Part shown: piece after piece, positions 1 to 8,171 of the stretch
Layout: every line of letters starts with the position of its first letter
How positions within the stretch are numbered: position 1 is the first letter of the stretch
Virus record (IMG/VR): IMGVR_UViG_3300006802_000381
Location: 1 to 29,135 of that record
Reading direction: 5' to 3' (one strand)
Source of the DNA: a virus
Length of the DNA stretch: 29,135 nt
The notes under the pieces: model-generated
Database searches by the model: none
What the model was told of the DNA's origin: nothing
Seen by the model: only the letters and a program-made list of their open reading frames with translations
Made by a program: the position numbers and the translations under genes

Positions 1-716
1 ATACCTAGCCGATTGTTCGTATCATCCCAAACCAGATTGCTGGCATCACTAGAGAACGTGCCACCCGAAGCAAACTGGATAGCACCATCAGTACCCGAAG
101 CCGCCGCACTCGCCGCACCAACCTCAACCCATTGTGCTGAGGTGCCGTCGTCATACCATACGTATGTCTTAGCGGTATCAGTATCAAACCATAGGTCACC
201 GTTTACTGGATTGGAGGGGGCGGTGGTTTGGACCGCAATGTTTGCGACTGAAGAACCACCGACATCAACCCACACACTTCCGTAGTACACCAGCGTGTCA
301 CCGGTGTTGGAGTCAAACCAGATGTCCCCTTCTGAGGGATTGCTGGGGGCGGTGGTCGATACAGTCGCCCCACCAGAAATGGTGTTCCAAGCGCTGTTAG
401 ATCGGTAATAGAACTTACTGTTAGTGGTATCAACGGCTATGGCACCGTCTGCAATAGTCGATGTGGGGGCACCGGATGACGTCAGTGTAATTACGCCGGA
501 CTCTGCCTCGAACGTGTGATCGGTCTTTACTGCCCCTACACCACTGCGGTATAGGTTGGCATCACCTGTAGCGGAACCTGAACCCCAGACAAGTCGCCCA
601 CCGGCCTCTACCTTGATACGGTCGTTGGTGTCCCCGTCTACGGAAACAGCAAGACCATCAGAGGATGCCGATGTTAAATTACGAATTGTTACTGGAGTAA
701 CGAACTTCTGAGCCAC
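1..716 (-). CDS. tail-fibre-like structural protein, 3' part cut by window edge
   Basis: The frame starts at a GTG at 716 (MAQKFVTPVT) about ten bases after an AAAGGA ribosome site and stays open to base 1, so the C-terminal part is missing. About 238 residues are visible. They contain two tandem copies of a module of the form TTAPSNPxxGDxWFD, followed by a segment like VYY...WVxVG, at about residues 120-200. A segment GAIQFASGG then SNLVWDDTNNRLG follows; this type of stretch often precedes the distal part of phage fibres and appendages. The same kind of GxLYFDT...VYNGTGW module opens the next gene upstream (757-2175), so the two are probably related virion appendage proteins. The fibre role is inferred from composition, repeats and position after the capsid genes. 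No receptor-binding domain can be seen. Confidence 0.7.
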   Translation of the reverse strand, partial: MAQKFVTPVTIRNLTSASSDGLAVSVDGDTNDRIKVEAGGRLVWGSGSATGDANLYRSGVGAVKTDHTFEAESGVITLTSSGAPTSTIADGAIAVDTTNSKFYYRSNSAWNTISGGATVSTTAPSNPSEGDIWFDSNTGDTLVYYGSVWVDVGGSSVANIAVQTTAPSNPVNGDLWFDTDTAKTYVWYDDGTSAQWVEVGAASAAASGTDGAIQFASGGTFSSDASNLVWDDTNNRLG

Positions 717-756
717 GACTCAGGTTCCTTTCTACGCCCCCTCAGAGGCTATGTCA

Positions 757-2175
757 TTAGGCTGATGTTACAACGATGCGGTAGTCGCCTGAAGTAATGC
801 TACTACCGTTCAACGTCACTGTTACTGCATTAGTAGTACTGCGTGCTACGTCACCGACAACCGTTGATCCCGTGGAGGCGTCAAATACCTGAACGATGAC
901 GTCCTTGGTACCAAAGTTGTGAGTAACCGTCGTTGTGCTAGTAGACCCAGACGAAGCGGCGCAATCCTGAGCGGCGATACGAGCAAGAGTAGAAGTGCTC
1001 GTGGTTGGGGTACCGGTGGAGACACCGAGATTCGTACGAGCGCTGGTCTCGGTGCTTGCACCAGTACCACCGTCAGATACGGCGATATCTGAAGTAAGAC
1101 CGCTGACCGTACCGCCTTCGACGTTGGCAACGAGAGTACCGATTGTGTAACCGGTAGCCGCTGTGTCAACAGTAGTAGTGGGGGCCGTTTGCGAGTCAAC
1201 GAACAGTTTGAATTTGCCGCTGTCGTCAGCGTCGCGGAACAGACCGGCGTACAGGTCCTGCGAACCAGAAGTGTCGTACAGACCGTAGAAACCAATGTCG
1301 ACGGCATCAGTAGTGTCGTTGTTGCTACCGAGAATGATGAGCGGGTCTTCGACGGTCAGGGTGGCGGTATCGACAGTGGTCGACGTACCAGTTACCGTCA
1401 AGTTACCGCTAACAGTAAGATCGTTTGTAACCGTAAGGTCATTACCGATGATGACGTCGTTAGGTAGGCCAACAGTGACCGCTCCAGTAGAAGCGCTGAC
1501 CTCAACCTCATTAGCGGTTCCGGTCAGTGATGAAACAGTGTTACTGCTGAGGTCGCTAACCTGCGAAGACAGGATGCTGATGGAAGTTTGTCCAGCAGCA
1601 GTCAGGCGACCTTGCTGGTCTACCGTGAACGTGGAAACAGTGTCAGCCGCACCATACGAACCGACAGTGACTGCGGTGTCATCTAGGTCGATAGTAACGG
1701 TGTCGCTGGCGACGGTGGCGGTAATGCCGGTGTCTCCAGCAAATGTCAGGGTGTCTGTTGCGAGAGCGACGCTGTCGGAGGTCGCCCCGTCACCAGCAAT
1801 AGACAACGTGGTGGTAATGCTGGCTGTGCTAGCCGCAGTAATCTGACCCTGAGCGTTAATAGTCAGTACAGGAATGGCAGTGGAACTACCATAAGATGCT
1901 GCGGTGACACCAGTAGTGTCGATGTTGAGAGTTACCGTTCCAGAAGTACCCCCACCGGTAAGACCTGTGCCAGCGGTAACTCCTGAGATGTCGCCTTCGG
2001 TGAGGTCATCCCACCCGGTGCCGTTATACACCTTGATGTGGTTAAGACTTCCATTCGTGTCGAAGTACAACTGTCCAGCAACTGGGGAGCCGGGAGCAGA
2101 TGCCAGATTCTGGACGACTGCGTTTTGTAACTCATTCTTATTAAGATCTAAGTTAGTTAGATATGTCTGCGCCAT
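757..2175 (-). CDS. tail-fibre / appendage structural protein
   Basis: A 472-residue protein very rich in Thr, Ser, Val, Gly and Asp and low in charged bulky residues, typical of beta-rich phage fibres. Residues 1-60 (MAQTYLTNLDLNKNELQN, then GQLYFDT and VYNGTGWDDL) match the N-terminal attachment-type module common in fibres of environmental phages. The middle consists of irregular beta repeats with phrases such as ITATVASDTVTIDLDD. The last 60 residues (THNFG...VQVFD...VVGDV) resemble the C-terminus of the neighbouring 2185-2661 product. The ATG follows an AAGGAG site. It lies 10 nt after the upstream gene and 40 nt before the next fibre-like gene, so the three look co-transcribed. Function is inferred from family style and location; the receptor is unknown. 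Confidence 0.75.
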   Translation of the reverse strand: MAQTYLTNLDLNKNELQNAVVQNLASAPGSPVAGQLYFDTNGSLNHIKVYNGTGWDDLTEGDISGVTAGTGLTGGGTSGTVTLNIDTTGVTAASYGSSTAIPVLTINAQGQITAASTASITTTLSIAGDGATSDSVALATDTLTFAGDTGITATVASDTVTIDLDDTAVTVGSYGAADTVSTFTVDQQGRLTAAGQTSISILSSQVSDLSSNTVSSLTGTANEVEVSASTGAVTVGLPNDVIIGNDLTVTNDLTVSGNLTVTGTSTTVDTATLTVEDPLIILGSNNDTTDAVDIGFYGLYDTSGSQDLYAGLFRDADDSGKFKLFVDSQTAPTTTVDTAATGYTIGTLVANVEGGTVSGLTSDIAVSDGGTGASTETSARTNLGVSTGTPTTSTSTLARIAAQDCAASSGSTSTTTVTHNFGTKDVIVQVFDASTGSTVVGDVARSTTNAVTVTLNGSSITSGDYRIVVTSA

Positions 2176-2184
2176 AACGGCTCC

Positions 2185-2661
2185 TTATGTTAGATAAGCG
2201 CGTCCAGAGAAAGCGCCAGTAAACTCAACAGTAATATTCTCGTTATCAATGTATACTACATCACCCACTACCACCGAGTCGGCGCTATCGACCACAGTTA
2301 CAGAGGGTTTACCTCCTAAATCGTGGGAAATACTCCAAGTAGCCGATGGGCTTGTCTGTGTGTGAATGTGTCTACGAGTAAGCCCAGTAGCCTGAAAGAA
2401 TGGGGTGGCGGGCCACCCCGTATTTGTTTTTGGACCATAAATATAATAAGGCTCTAGCGTGTAGAAGTAGTAATCACCCACTATACCCAAGTCGTTAGTG
2501 GGTGGGTTGACCGCACCGCTAATTAGGCTGGAGCCAGCAGCACCTTGAATACCTGTGCTGAACACCTCTACCTGAGTAGTCGTGTCTATTACCTCAATAA
2601 CATTTGTTACCGGGTCAATAGATACTTCGTAAGTTTCATTAAAAACCTCTACGTTACTCAT
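2185..2661 (-). CDS. small structural protein with fibre-type C-terminal beta module
   Basis: A 158-residue protein. The first 40 residues are acidic and beta-prone (YEVSIDPVTNVIEVIDTTT), followed by GIQGAAG, a collagen-like Gly-rich turn often seen at joins in phage fibres. The C-terminal 60 residues (ISHDLGGKPSVTVVD, then VVVGDVVYID and FTGAFSGRAYLT) resemble the C-terminus of the 757-2175 product, suggesting a shared trimerisation or attachment module. The ATG overlaps the stop of the upstream gene as ATGA (2658-2661), so translation is probably coupled. It is likely a tail or baseplate-associated structural protein; the exact place in the virion cannot be told from sequence. Confidence 0.65.
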   Translation of the reverse strand: MSNVEVFNETYEVSIDPVTNVIEVIDTTTQVEVFSTGIQGAAGSSLISGAVNPPTNDLGIVGDYYFYTLEPYYIYGPKTNTGWPATPFFQATGLTRRHIHTQTSPSATWSISHDLGGKPSVTVVDSADSVVVGDVVYIDNENITVEFTGAFSGRAYLT

Positions 2662-3014
2662 ATTCTAAAGATGTCCGATCTAATGATGAAAGCACCTAAC
2701 AATAGACGTGTAACCTCCCCACTGGAGGAAGTTAGTTCCAGAGTGTAGGTGTACTGTCCAGCAGCGATATCCATAGTGGAATCAGATGCTGTTAGCGTGA
2801 TCTCACCGTTCGTATTGCCCATAGTAATACCCCCGTTAGAGGTACTTAGGGTCAACACAGTATTGGCTGCTGTGGTCTTCTCACGTACGACTAGGGTAGC
2901 GCTGTATCCAGACAGGTTCATTAAATCGCCGTTTGAGTCGCGCCACTTTATGACCTGTGTGAAGGTTGCGCCCTTGTCAGCGGTGAATCCGTAGGTTGCT
3001 GCAAGTGCGGTCAT
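2658..3014 (-). CDS. small beta-sandwich phage protein (BppU-N-like)
   Basis: A 118-residue protein starting at an ATG after a TAGGAG ribosome site. The pattern (FTADKGATFTQVIKWRD at residues 10-26, then LSGYSATLVVREK and AGQYTYTLELTSSSGEV) is that of a widespread phage domain with an immunoglobulin-like beta sandwich, as in the N-terminal domain of baseplate protein BppU and related head or tail proteins. It lies just after the major capsid gene and the hairpin at 3038-3062. The 12494-12883 product has a similar layout (DRGEVWERLIVLKD...GEYKWDMVAT), so the phage may carry two copies of this fold. The assignment rests on pattern memory rather than a profile search. Confidence 0.6.
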   Translation of the reverse strand: MTALAATYGFTADKGATFTQVIKWRDSNGDLMNLSGYSATLVVREKTTAANTVLTLSTSNGGITMGNTNGEITLTASDSTMDIAAGQYTYTLELTSSSGEVTRLLLGAFIIRSDIFRI

Positions 3015-3037
3015 AAATTAACTCCTAATACTGGAAA

Positions 3038-3062
3038 GGGCGGGGGCGAAGCGCCCCCGCCC
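3038..3062 (-). terminator. very strong GC hairpin just after the capsid gene
   Basis: Arms GGGCGGGGGCG (3038-3048) and CGCCCCCGCCC (3052-3062) are perfect 11-bp complements around a 3-base loop. CTGG and CCAG extend the stem beyond a small internal loop. Read on the minus strand it lies 27 nt beyond the capsid stop codon and is followed by only TTT, so it may be a partial terminator, an attenuator or an mRNA 3'-end stabiliser rather than a classic U-tract terminator. Confidence 0.65.
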
Positions 3063-3089
3063 AAGCCAGTGATTACCTTGTCGGGTTTA

Positions 3090-4187
3090 TCAGGAAATAG
3101 CCCCGCCAAGCGTGTTGATAACAACGCGGGATTCGTGCGTAATCATGCCGAAGCCCCAGATTGCGTACCAAGCCAAACCGTGCTCACGTCCGAAGTCGAT
3201 CACACCGCCGTCTCGCAGTTCAACCGGGAGGCTGATTGCGTGACCAAAGGCGTTGTCGCCAATCATGATTGCGTTGTAAGCCTCTGCGCTGTGCGTGTCT
3301 GCCGTTCCTGCGTCTGAGTCTTGGTCACCGTCGAGTGCGGCGATTCCGGTATCGAGACCCTTCGCAACCTGCGTGGTTTCGATGAAGACTACGTCGTAGA
3401 TACGACCGATCTCACCGAGCATGAAGTTACCGGGTGCGGCGTACTTCGTGACTTCGATGAACTCTGGCCAGTCGCGGAGCGAGCGGCTCTGTGCTGGGTG
3501 GACGAAACACACGTAGGTGTCGCCCAAGCGCGGGATGTTCTGACCAGCGAGAACCTCGACAGCATCCTTGATGGTTGCCGGTGAGAGGTATCCCGGAGCG
3601 GTGTTAGTTCCAACCGTTCCTGCGTCGTAAGGCGAGATGGCCCCACGAGTAGTTGCGGCGGTGCGACCGAACACGACGTTAGGAGCAACTGCTGAACCGC
3701 CGCCGAAAGGAACGGCTGACTGATACAACGTGTTGCGTGCTTGCTGGTCCATTGACTGCGCCATGTGACGACCGAGGAGACGTGAGGCCGAGGCCATAAC
3801 GTCATCGAACGATGCGTTCAGGAGTAGTTCGGTGACGGCAACAGCCTTACCGTGCTCCTTGACGGTGATCTGGATTTGAGATGCGGAAAGAGCAACCGGG
3901 TCCATGCGGACGCCCTCAGCAAGTTCTGAGTTGTTGGCGTCAACATCGAGGTTGTTATAACGCATAAAGTTGATGGTCAGACCGGGCTGAACGCCAAGTT
4001 CCGTCTTCTTAACAGCGAACTGCTCGAAGCGGAGTACTGGCATTGCTTGGAAAAGAATTTCCTTTGACCAGATCTGTTGGATTGCTGGAGTCAGACCAAC
4101 TGCATCGGCTGTATAGCCGGTGAGGCTAGCGTTACCGATATCAGCAGTGGTGGTTACTGCTCCAGATGCGGGTGCTGGAAGGGCCAT
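3090..4187 (-). CDS. major capsid protein (N4-gp56-like, HK97 fold)
   Basis: A 365-residue protein that would form the icosahedral head. Support comes from its place directly after a portal and a coiled-coil scaffold gene, its typical length, and the sequence style of the N4-gp56-type major capsid family. That style includes an early TPAIQQIWSKEIL helix, a long segment INFMRYNNL followed by LAEGVRMD (about residues 72-95), a helix LGRHMAQSMDQQARNTLY (about 138-155), and a C-terminal domain with YVCFVHPAQSRSLRDWP and GEIGRIYDVVFIETT. The ATG at 4187 follows an AAAGGA site at good spacing. The strong hairpin after its stop fits a highly expressed gene that needs a defined 3' end. The family call is from memory of the pattern. 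Confidence 0.85.
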   Translation of the reverse strand: MALPAPASGAVTTTADIGNASLTGYTADAVGLTPAIQQIWSKEILFQAMPVLRFEQFAVKKTELGVQPGLTINFMRYNNLDVDANNSELAEGVRMDPVALSASQIQITVKEHGKAVAVTELLLNASFDDVMASASRLLGRHMAQSMDQQARNTLYQSAVPFGGGSAVAPNVVFGRTAATTRGAISPYDAGTVGTNTAPGYLSPATIKDAVEVLAGQNIPRLGDTYVCFVHPAQSRSLRDWPEFIEVTKYAAPGNFMLGEIGRIYDVVFIETTQVAKGLDTGIAALDGDQDSDAGTADTHSAEAYNAIMIGDNAFGHAISLPVELRDGGVIDFGREHGLAWYAIWGFGMITHESRVVINTLGGAIS

Positions 4188-4226
4188 TTTGGTTCCTTTG
4201 TTCTTAGGGTTTACTAATTAAGTTTT

Positions 4227-5000
4227 TTAGCGGCCTTTAAAAGAGGCTGATGCTAAGAGCCTGTCACGAACTTGTGCATACTGTTCCATAGTCATATTGG
4301 CAATGTCTGCCGATGTCATTGTTTGCTGCTCCGTCATATTCTCCAATGGCCCAGATGGGGTTGATCCCGTTGCCGGGACTCCCCGCAAACGTTGCTGTTG
4401 AGGCAGCGCTTGCTGGATGTTTTCCATAATAGCAGAAGTTCTGGCCGCAACTGCCGAAATTGCGCTTTCAATCTCATCTTCTGAATTACCTCTAATGAAG
4501 TCCAAAAGTTCGGGCATAATGTTGTCTTGCTCTTCTGCAATACGTCGTGACTTATAGGACTCTAGTTCCTGAAAGCGACGTTCTTGATCGAGTAGTGCTT
4601 TTTGGGCTTCTGCCTCTTGCTGGAGGGCGGTGAACTTCTGCTCCCACTCCTGCTGGACAGTGTTAATGCGCTGCTCAAATTCGTCTTCTTTTTTGAGGAG
4701 AAGGTCCTTTGCGGACATCTCTGCTTCCTCACGATGACGGCGCTCTTCTGCTTCTTTTGCAGCAAGTTCGTCTGCTAGTCGTTTTTGTTCTTCACGCTCG
4801 TGGTTAAAGATCTCAACCTGATCTTGCAGTTTGGAGATCTTGTCGTAAAGTTTGTCTTTTTCTTGACGTCGAATAGCCTCAACCTCATGCTCACTGAACA
4901 TGCGTTGGTTTGCCTCTGCTTGCGAGAGTGCTCGCTGAGGGGCTGCTTCGGGGGTCGTTTCTTGGATGGCGGCTTCTGCCACCGCTGTCTCTTCTGACAT
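4227..5000 (-). CDS. capsid scaffold-like coiled-coil protein
   Basis: A 257-residue, Glu/Gln/Lys/Arg-rich protein. Residues about 40-165 are almost certainly one long coiled coil (for example DKISKLQDQVEIFNHE and QEWEQKFTALQQEAEAQK). The N-terminus is acidic and Ala/Pro-rich, and the C-terminal tail is flexible, ending in a basic LASASFKGR. Coiled coil, acidic head, basic tail and position between portal and major capsid gene are the classic signs of a phage scaffold, whose basic tail usually contacts the capsid protein. It lies 39 nt upstream of the capsid gene. No protease motif was seen in it, so self-cleavage is not suggested. Confidence 0.8.
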   Translation of the reverse strand: MSEETAVAEAAIQETTPEAAPQRALSQAEANQRMFSEHEVEAIRRQEKDKLYDKISKLQDQVEIFNHEREEQKRLADELAAKEAEERRHREEAEMSAKDLLLKKEDEFEQRINTVQQEWEQKFTALQQEAEAQKALLDQERRFQELESYKSRRIAEEQDNIMPELLDFIRGNSEDEIESAISAVAARTSAIMENIQQALPQQQRLRGVPATGSTPSGPLENMTEQQTMTSADIANMTMEQYAQVRDRLLASASFKGR

Positions 5001-5052
5001 GATTAATACCTCACGTGGTCTTGCTAATTTGGCTTAAATAGATTACGATTAG

Positions 5053-6747
5053 TTATTCCGAATCAGGCACACGTCGTTGAGCCAAATTGGCCCCGTATGC
5101 CCGCTGCACCAGTTGATTCATAGCATCACCGGATGGGTTAATACCCGGTAATACTCCGGGATCTTCTTGCGAAGAACCTGCGGATGTTACGTTGGAGCCA
5201 CCTGCGCTAGCGACACCGTCACTAGCCGGTTGTGCTCCTTCAGGAGATACCATACCAGTTAGCGCCATTACCGAGGCGGATATCTGAGCATTTAGCATCT
5301 CCAATGCACCTTGATCCATGGCGTCATCTCTAAGTTCTTCAAAGATTTCTGCCATCTTTTCATTCGGGAACTCTTCACCGAGTTCTCGCAAAGCACCACG
5401 CTTAGACTCTAGACCCATAGCCATCTTCGCCTTCAACTCGTTGAGTTTGATAAGTTGGTCAACAGGCAAGGGGTCAGGCCAGTGAATGGTGGTTTTGTAA
5501 ATGTTGGGGTCACGTGGATCGAGAATCTGCAACTGATCCGGTTCTGGGAACGTGGCCTCGGCAGGGTTCCACTGCAAAGATTCTGGTTCGTGAACAGCCT
5601 GCGTGCGAATGATGAGTTCGTTCAACTGCATCAGACCCTTACTGAAGTGGGTCTTCTTCATGTGGTAACGGTTCATCATCGGCTGGTACTGGATAGCGAG
5701 AGCCACCCCGGACGTGTTAGAAATGGGCTGAGTCTTACCCAAAGCAGTCTCCGGTACACCAGTAATCTCGTGCATGGCTTGCTTGATGACCTGCACGTAG
5801 TTCATGGCCCCAGCCATTTCGCCGCTTGACTCTAGGTTGTACACACGGGCGTCTTTGGGCAGACCTGCCCACACCTTCTTGGCACCTCGTTCCAACTGTG
5901 AAGCCTTAGCCCCAGTAATGATGGTAACGGGGGCGCTGTGGTAGTTGACGATGTCCGATATTTCGGTCATCTTTTCGTTCAACTCTCGATTAAGTGGGAT
6001 AATGTCCCAGATGTCAGACTGCCCCCAAGGAGAAGAGGAGATACTAACGTTTGGAATGTGAATGACAGGGACCTTGCCGATAGGGTTCTGGTACTGATCG
6101 ATCAACTCATCGTTGACATACTGCTCGACAGTGTCGTCAGTTAGAATCTCTGTAAAGGTGTAAACCTGTCGCGTACCTTCAGGACTGGTGCCCCAGAACC
6201 GGTACTTCAACTTAAACCGGAGAATACGATCACGGTCGTGAGGGTGGTACTCAGGGAAGCAGTGTGCGGAGTTCAATGGAATAAGACGAGTCTTACCCTC
6301 ATGAATTATTCCTAACGAATCTTCCCAAGGGGCTTCGTAAGCAACCTTGACAAAACAGTCACCAGTAACGCCTGCCAACTGCCCCATCTCCCACAGAACC
6401 TTCTGCTTGTTGTTGTCGCTCTCCCAAACCTTCTGCAATAGATGCGGGATAATGGCGGCGTTAGCCTCCGGTGTCTTAAACTGTACGCCACGACCAAAAG
6501 TGAAGTTCGTGATGTAATCAGCCATAGTACGTACGTAGTTGAGGGTGATGTTCATGTCACCCATTTCACGGCGGTGAGACCAATGGTGACCGAGGTACCA
6601 AGCCCAAGCGGCGGAGTAGCGGTTCAACCGAGGACCATGAACCTCAAACTCTTCGTCAGCAAGTTCAACCAAGCCAAGAGGGGAGATAGCAACCGTAAGG
6701 TCGCTAGAACTAGCCCTATAACTTGGTGACCAAAAATCAACTGGCAC
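5053..6747 (-). CDS. portal protein
   Basis: A 564-residue protein forming the dodecameric ring at the head vertex through which DNA is packaged and ejected. The start is GTG at 6747 after GGGAG. The N-terminal region (NYVRTMADYITNFTFGRGV, about 70-90) and the middle region (SISSSPWGQSDIWDIIPLNRE, then NEKMTEISDIVNYHSAP, about 230-270) match SPP1-like portal proteins, where this segment precedes the wing and stem helices. The conserved stretch ETALGKTQPISNTSGVAL (about 345-362) is also typical. The last 80 residues are low-complexity Ala/Ser/Gly/Pro. Order terminase, portal, scaffold, capsid is conserved here, although unusual genes sit between terminase and portal. Confidence 0.9.
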   Translation of the reverse strand: MPVDFWSPSYRASSSDLTVAISPLGLVELADEEFEVHGPRLNRYSAAWAWYLGHHWSHRREMGDMNITLNYVRTMADYITNFTFGRGVQFKTPEANAAIIPHLLQKVWESDNNKQKVLWEMGQLAGVTGDCFVKVAYEAPWEDSLGIIHEGKTRLIPLNSAHCFPEYHPHDRDRILRFKLKYRFWGTSPEGTRQVYTFTEILTDDTVEQYVNDELIDQYQNPIGKVPVIHIPNVSISSSPWGQSDIWDIIPLNRELNEKMTEISDIVNYHSAPVTIITGAKASQLERGAKKVWAGLPKDARVYNLESSGEMAGAMNYVQVIKQAMHEITGVPETALGKTQPISNTSGVALAIQYQPMMNRYHMKKTHFSKGLMQLNELIIRTQAVHEPESLQWNPAEATFPEPDQLQILDPRDPNIYKTTIHWPDPLPVDQLIKLNELKAKMAMGLESKRGALRELGEEFPNEKMAEIFEELRDDAMDQGALEMLNAQISASVMALTGMVSPEGAQPASDGVASAGGSNVTSAGSSQEDPGVLPGINPSGDAMNQLVQRAYGANLAQRRVPDSE

Positions 6748-6791
6748 TATGTGCTCCCGTCAGACGTACGTACAAGATAAAGGATAGCAGA

Positions 6792-6959
6792 TTACTTGCT
6801 GCTCTTCTTCTTCTTTGCGGCGTTCATATTATCTACCAGATTAGGGTAGGGACGCCCCGCTTTTTTAGCAGAAGCCTTAGCCTTAGCCTTCTGCGAAGGT
6901 GTTAACTTCTTGTCCTTCTTTGTTGGGTCTTCCTTATCCCATACCTTTTTATCGGCCAT
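6792..6959 (-). CDS. small lysine-rich protein
   Basis: A 55-residue ORF. The ATG at 6959 follows AAGGAGAAGATG, with AAGGAG about ten bases upstream, and the TAA is at 6792. The product is extremely basic: it opens MADKKVWDKEDP, has an Ala/Lys repeat (KAKAKASAKKAGRP) and ends KKKKSSK. Such peptides in phages often bind DNA or act as internal head proteins; here that is only inference. It lies directly upstream of the portal and downstream of another Lys-rich small protein (7038-7334), so both would be made with the structural genes. The opposite-strand frames here have no comparable start context. Confidence 0.6.
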   Translation of the reverse strand: MADKKVWDKEDPTKKDKKLTPSQKAKAKASAKKAGRPYPNLVDNMNAAKKKKSSK

Positions 6960-7041
6960 TATTCATCTTCTCCTTAATCTTGTGCGTAACACCTAGCGCT
7001 ACGGGGACCAGCACGATACATATAGCGATTACGGTAATCAC
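6949..7041 (-). CDS. possible 30-residue single-span membrane peptide
   Basis: The GTG at 7041 overlaps the stop of the upstream gene (GTGA, 7041-7038). The frame encodes about 18 hydrophobic residues (ITVIAICIVLVPVALGVT) followed by a basic, Lys-rich tail, the layout of a short inner-membrane peptide with the tail in the cytoplasm. It ends inside the start of the 6792-6959 gene, 11 nt overlapping. The overlap at the start favours coupled translation. It is short and has no strong ribosome site of its own, so it could be chance. If real, a role in lysis or membrane insertion would be a guess. Confidence 0.35.
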   Translation of the reverse strand: MITVIAICIVLVPVALGVTHKIKEKMNNGR

Positions 7042-7334
7042 CACTTCACCTTATCTGCCCAGTAGGCGGCACTCATCTTACCTTTTTTAATGTTGGCACC
7101 ATGACGAGCCTTGAATGAGTCGCGCTTCTTCTTCATAGCGTCCGATTCACCTTCTTTGGGCTTACCGGCTGTCTTAGCACCTTGCTCACCGAATCGGATC
7201 AACTTGACCTGATCGCCTTGCTTAGCCAGTACTGCGTGTGACTTAGTTGCGTGGCCGGGAGTTTTCTTGGGTTTGTTGTATCCCTCAAACGTGATTCCTC
7301 CACGAGTGTATTTGGATTTCTTATCTTCTGCCAC
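7038..7334 (-). CDS. conserved small basic phage protein
   Basis: A 98-residue Lys-rich protein. GTG at 7334 follows AGGAGG at close spacing, so the start is well supported. The C-terminal half has a pattern known from many environmental phages: KLIRFGEQGAKTAGKP, then a run with KKKRDSFKARHG, and the ending GKMSAAYWADKVKW. Function is unknown. The density of Lys and Arg and the aromatic end suggest nucleic-acid or capsid interaction. It sits between the exonuclease and the portal with 8 nt to the former, so it belongs to the same transcript. Confidence 0.7.
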   Translation of the reverse strand: MAEDKKSKYTRGGITFEGYNKPKKTPGHATKSHAVLAKQGDQVKLIRFGEQGAKTAGKPKEGESDAMKKKRDSFKARHGANIKKGKMSAAYWADKVKW

Positions 7335-7342
7335 AGTGCCTC

Positions 7343-8083
7343 CTATACTGCTCTGTTACTTACTTTATCATCTGGCTTAGAAAGACGAGAGTACCCACCA
7401 CAACTCTTACACTGAACTGTCTGATACCTACCGGTGGCTGTTGAGTGGTATCCACGCTTAATTAAATCTCCGTGACCACAACGAGGGCAAGCAGCGGGAT
7501 CTCCGCCAAACAATCCCCTGTGCGGATGTGACTTGATCCAAGGAAGTAGTCGGTCATATACCTTCTCTGTCAACACAACATCCTGCATGTTGTACTTCTT
7601 CATAGTACGCCAAGACTTATCGTCCTGCGCCATACAACCTAGCCACAGGTCGAACCCGTCGTGCTGTAACTTGGAGCCGATACCTAACTCGGTTGCGATG
7701 TGTTGCAGTTTGTTGCTGGTGAATTTAAACCGCTGCTTTACTACGGTCATCAAGTCAATGTCTACGTAATGCGACGTAGGGGGCATACCCGCTAACACGA
7801 ACTCCCTGTTGAGGTGCTTCATGTCAAAAGCCTTAGAGTTATAACCGACGACTGCATCTGCCTCGTCTAACAACTCCCAAGCCGCCTCGACCATAGCCAT
7901 ATGACCATCGTGGTAGTCACTGTAAAAGTGAACCTTCTTATCTCCGTGCCACTTTGCAGCAAAAGAGATAACACTACCAAACTGGTCTACTTGGTTAAGG
8001 GCGACGTTCTGCTCCCACAACCCCCAAACATAAGCAAGGTTGGGGCGCGTTTCAATGTCGATGGTTAGAATCTTGATACTCAC
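7343..8083 (-). CDS. DEDDy-type 3'-5' exonuclease with C-terminal zinc ribbon
   Basis: A 246-residue RNase H-fold exonuclease. Motif Exo I is DIET (D9, E11), Exo II is GYNSKAFD (N82, D87) and Exo III is YNMQD (Y164, D168), the tyrosine form shared with the proofreading domain of family-B DNA polymerases. There is no polymerase domain. After residue 195 the protein continues into a zinc ribbon, CPRC (C199, C202) and CKSC (C225, C228), which in other proteins binds DNA or RNA. It would remove nucleotides from a 3' end, perhaps in recombination, end trimming or host-DNA degradation. GTG at 8083 follows GAGGAGG. Its place between terminase and portal genes is unusual for a replication enzyme. Confidence 0.85.
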   Translation of the reverse strand: MSIKILTIDIETRPNLAYVWGLWEQNVALNQVDQFGSVISFAAKWHGDKKVHFYSDYHDGHMAMVEAAWELLDEADAVVGYNSKAFDMKHLNREFVLAGMPPTSHYVDIDLMTVVKQRFKFTSNKLQHIATELGIGSKLQHDGFDLWLGCMAQDDKSWRTMKKYNMQDVVLTEKVYDRLLPWIKSHPHRGLFGGDPAACPRCGHGDLIKRGYHSTATGRYQTVQCKSCGGYSRLSKPDDKVSNRAV

Positions 8084-8135
8084 GAATACCTCCTCTAGGG
8101 CCGGAGTAATACCAGCATACTAGCAATCTGGTTAG

Positions 8136-8165
8136 TTGTCAAATGCCTACCACAGACGCTAAACT
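8136..8165 (+). promoter_or_regulatory. promoter for the 8172 gene, leaderless type
   Basis: TTGTCA (8136-8141), 18-base spacer, TAAACT (8160-8165). The ATG at 8172 begins 6 nt after the -10 box, so transcription would start on the start codon itself. No Shine-Dalgarno is present. Confidence 0.6.
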
Positions 8166-8171
8166 AGTAGT

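Noticed and set aside
1295-1846. Plus-strand frame of 183 residues opposite the fibre gene
   Set aside because: It mirrors the Thr/Val/Ala repeats of the minus-strand fibre gene, has no start context, and runs against all neighbours.
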